Below are positions 63,575-64,000 of a stretch of DNA of 64,000 nucleotides, piece by piece (position 1 is the first letter of the stretch; each line of letters starts with the position of its first letter). A model generated the notes under the pieces. That model did not search any database. It saw only the letters and a program-made list of their open reading frames with translations, and was not told the DNA's origin. Origin of the DNA: CAVRAZ01 sp963719135 (GTDB taxonomy: Bacteria; Pseudomonadota; Gammaproteobacteria; DSM-19610); NCBI GenBank assembly GCA_963719135.1, contig CAVRAZ010000004.1:62001-126000 (forward strand), read 5' to 3'. The translations under genes were made by a program, and so were the position numbers.

Positions 63575-64000
63575 ATGTCAGCCTTGCCTTTCCAGACCAA
63601 TTCAAAGACCGTTCCCGCGCGATCGCTCAATCTGTTGAGCTACAACATCCAGGCAGGCATCTCCACACGCACCTACCGCCAGTACTTCACGCACAGCTGG
63701 AAGCACATCGTCCACCACCCGCAACGGTTCGACAACCTGAGCCGCATCGCCCAGATGCTGGCCAACTACGATGTGGTGGGGATACAGGAGGCCGATGCCG
63801 GCAGTGTCCGCAGCGGCTTCGTGAACCTGACCCAATACCTGGCACATCACGCTGGCTTTCCCTACTGGGACGACCAGACCAATCGCCGCATCGGCCGGTT
63901 CGCGCACCACAGCATCGGCGTGCTGAGTCGGTACAAACCCTGCGGGATCACCGAACACCGGCTGCCGGGCCGCATCCCCGGGCGCGGCGCCATGGCGGTG
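63575..64000 (+). CDS. Endonuclease/exonuclease/phosphatase family protein (3' end outside window)
   Basis: The first 142 residues of an EEP-fold hydrolase, starting MSALPFQTNSKTVPARSLN. SLNLLSYNIQAG is the typical first strand with its metal-binding Asn, and VVGIQEADAGS contains the catalytic Glu. The fold covers nucleases, phosphatases and phosphodiesterases, so the substrate is open. In other gammaproteobacteria an EEP gene often follows dsbA. Confidence 0.88.
   Translation, partial: MSALPFQTNSKTVPARSLNLLSYNIQAGISTRTYRQYFTHSWKHIVHHPQRFDNLSRIAQMLANYDVVGIQEADAGSVRSGFVNLTQYLAHHAGFPYWDDQTNRRIGRFAHHSIGVLSRYKPCGITEHRLPGRIPGRGAMAV

Overview
The window is a gene-dense, high-GC stretch of a gammaproteobacterial chromosome that contains the replication origin region. 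The left end is the canonical origin block: yidC, yidD, rnpA and rpmH on the minus strand, then dnaA, dnaN, recF and gyrB on the plus strand, with DnaA boxes and an AT-rich tract between dnaA and dnaN and two 16-bp parS-like palindromes inside recF. The right end carries polA, engB, cytochrome c4 and dsbA, an order also found in Pseudomonas-type genomes. The class III polyhydroxyalkanoate (PHA) synthase (phaEC) with divergent phasin, phaA, phaB and phaR resembles purple sulfur bacteria and other Chromatiales; that placement is an inference and no rRNA or tRNA gene is present to support it.

Layout. 1-8.6 kb: origin block. 8.6-19.5 kb: an Anbu (ancestral proteasome-like peptidase) locus with two ATP-grasp/alpha-E modules, one split on the minus strand and one fused on the plus strand, plus two transglutaminase-like proteins. 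19.6-26.5 kb: a small acidic protein, pyroglutamyl peptidase, a lipase-maturation-factor-like membrane protein, a MotA/MotB-like pair and three small or unassigned genes. 26.5-28.4 kb: dispersed repeats around lplT. 28.4-33 kb: YcgN-type protein, a translationally coupled pair of large dynamin-like GTPases, and a cytochrome c. 33-34.4 kb: a visibly low-GC patch with one orphan reading frame. 34.4-42.9 kb: an aldolase fused to a Dabb domain, a rhodanese, a frameshifted rsmJ, uvrD, a cation antiporter and a Sel1-repeat protein. 43-49 kb: a membrane PAS-GGDEF-EAL protein and a Pat-type acyl-CoA synthetase/acetyltransferase. 49.1-55.7 kb: PHA locus with a histone-deacetylase-like gene. 56-64 kb: DUF2782 gene, LOG-family gene, polA, a probable small RNA at the Spot 42/ErsA position, engB, cytochrome c4, dsbA, an acetolactate synthase pseudogene and the start of an endonuclease/exonuclease/phosphatase family gene.

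How the genes work together. The origin genes handle initiation, clamp loading, recombination and supercoiling. The PHA genes form a full acetyl-CoA to PHB pathway (PhaA, PhaB, PhaEC) with granule protein and repressor; TGCAWTGCA palindromes overlap core promoter elements on both sides of the phaP/phaE divergent region and are good candidates for PhaR operators. The Anbu locus is a known but functionally unresolved peptide-chemistry system. The least understood items are the GTPase pair, the MotA/MotB-like pair with a long coiled coil, the Anbu module duplication and the polA-engB small RNA.
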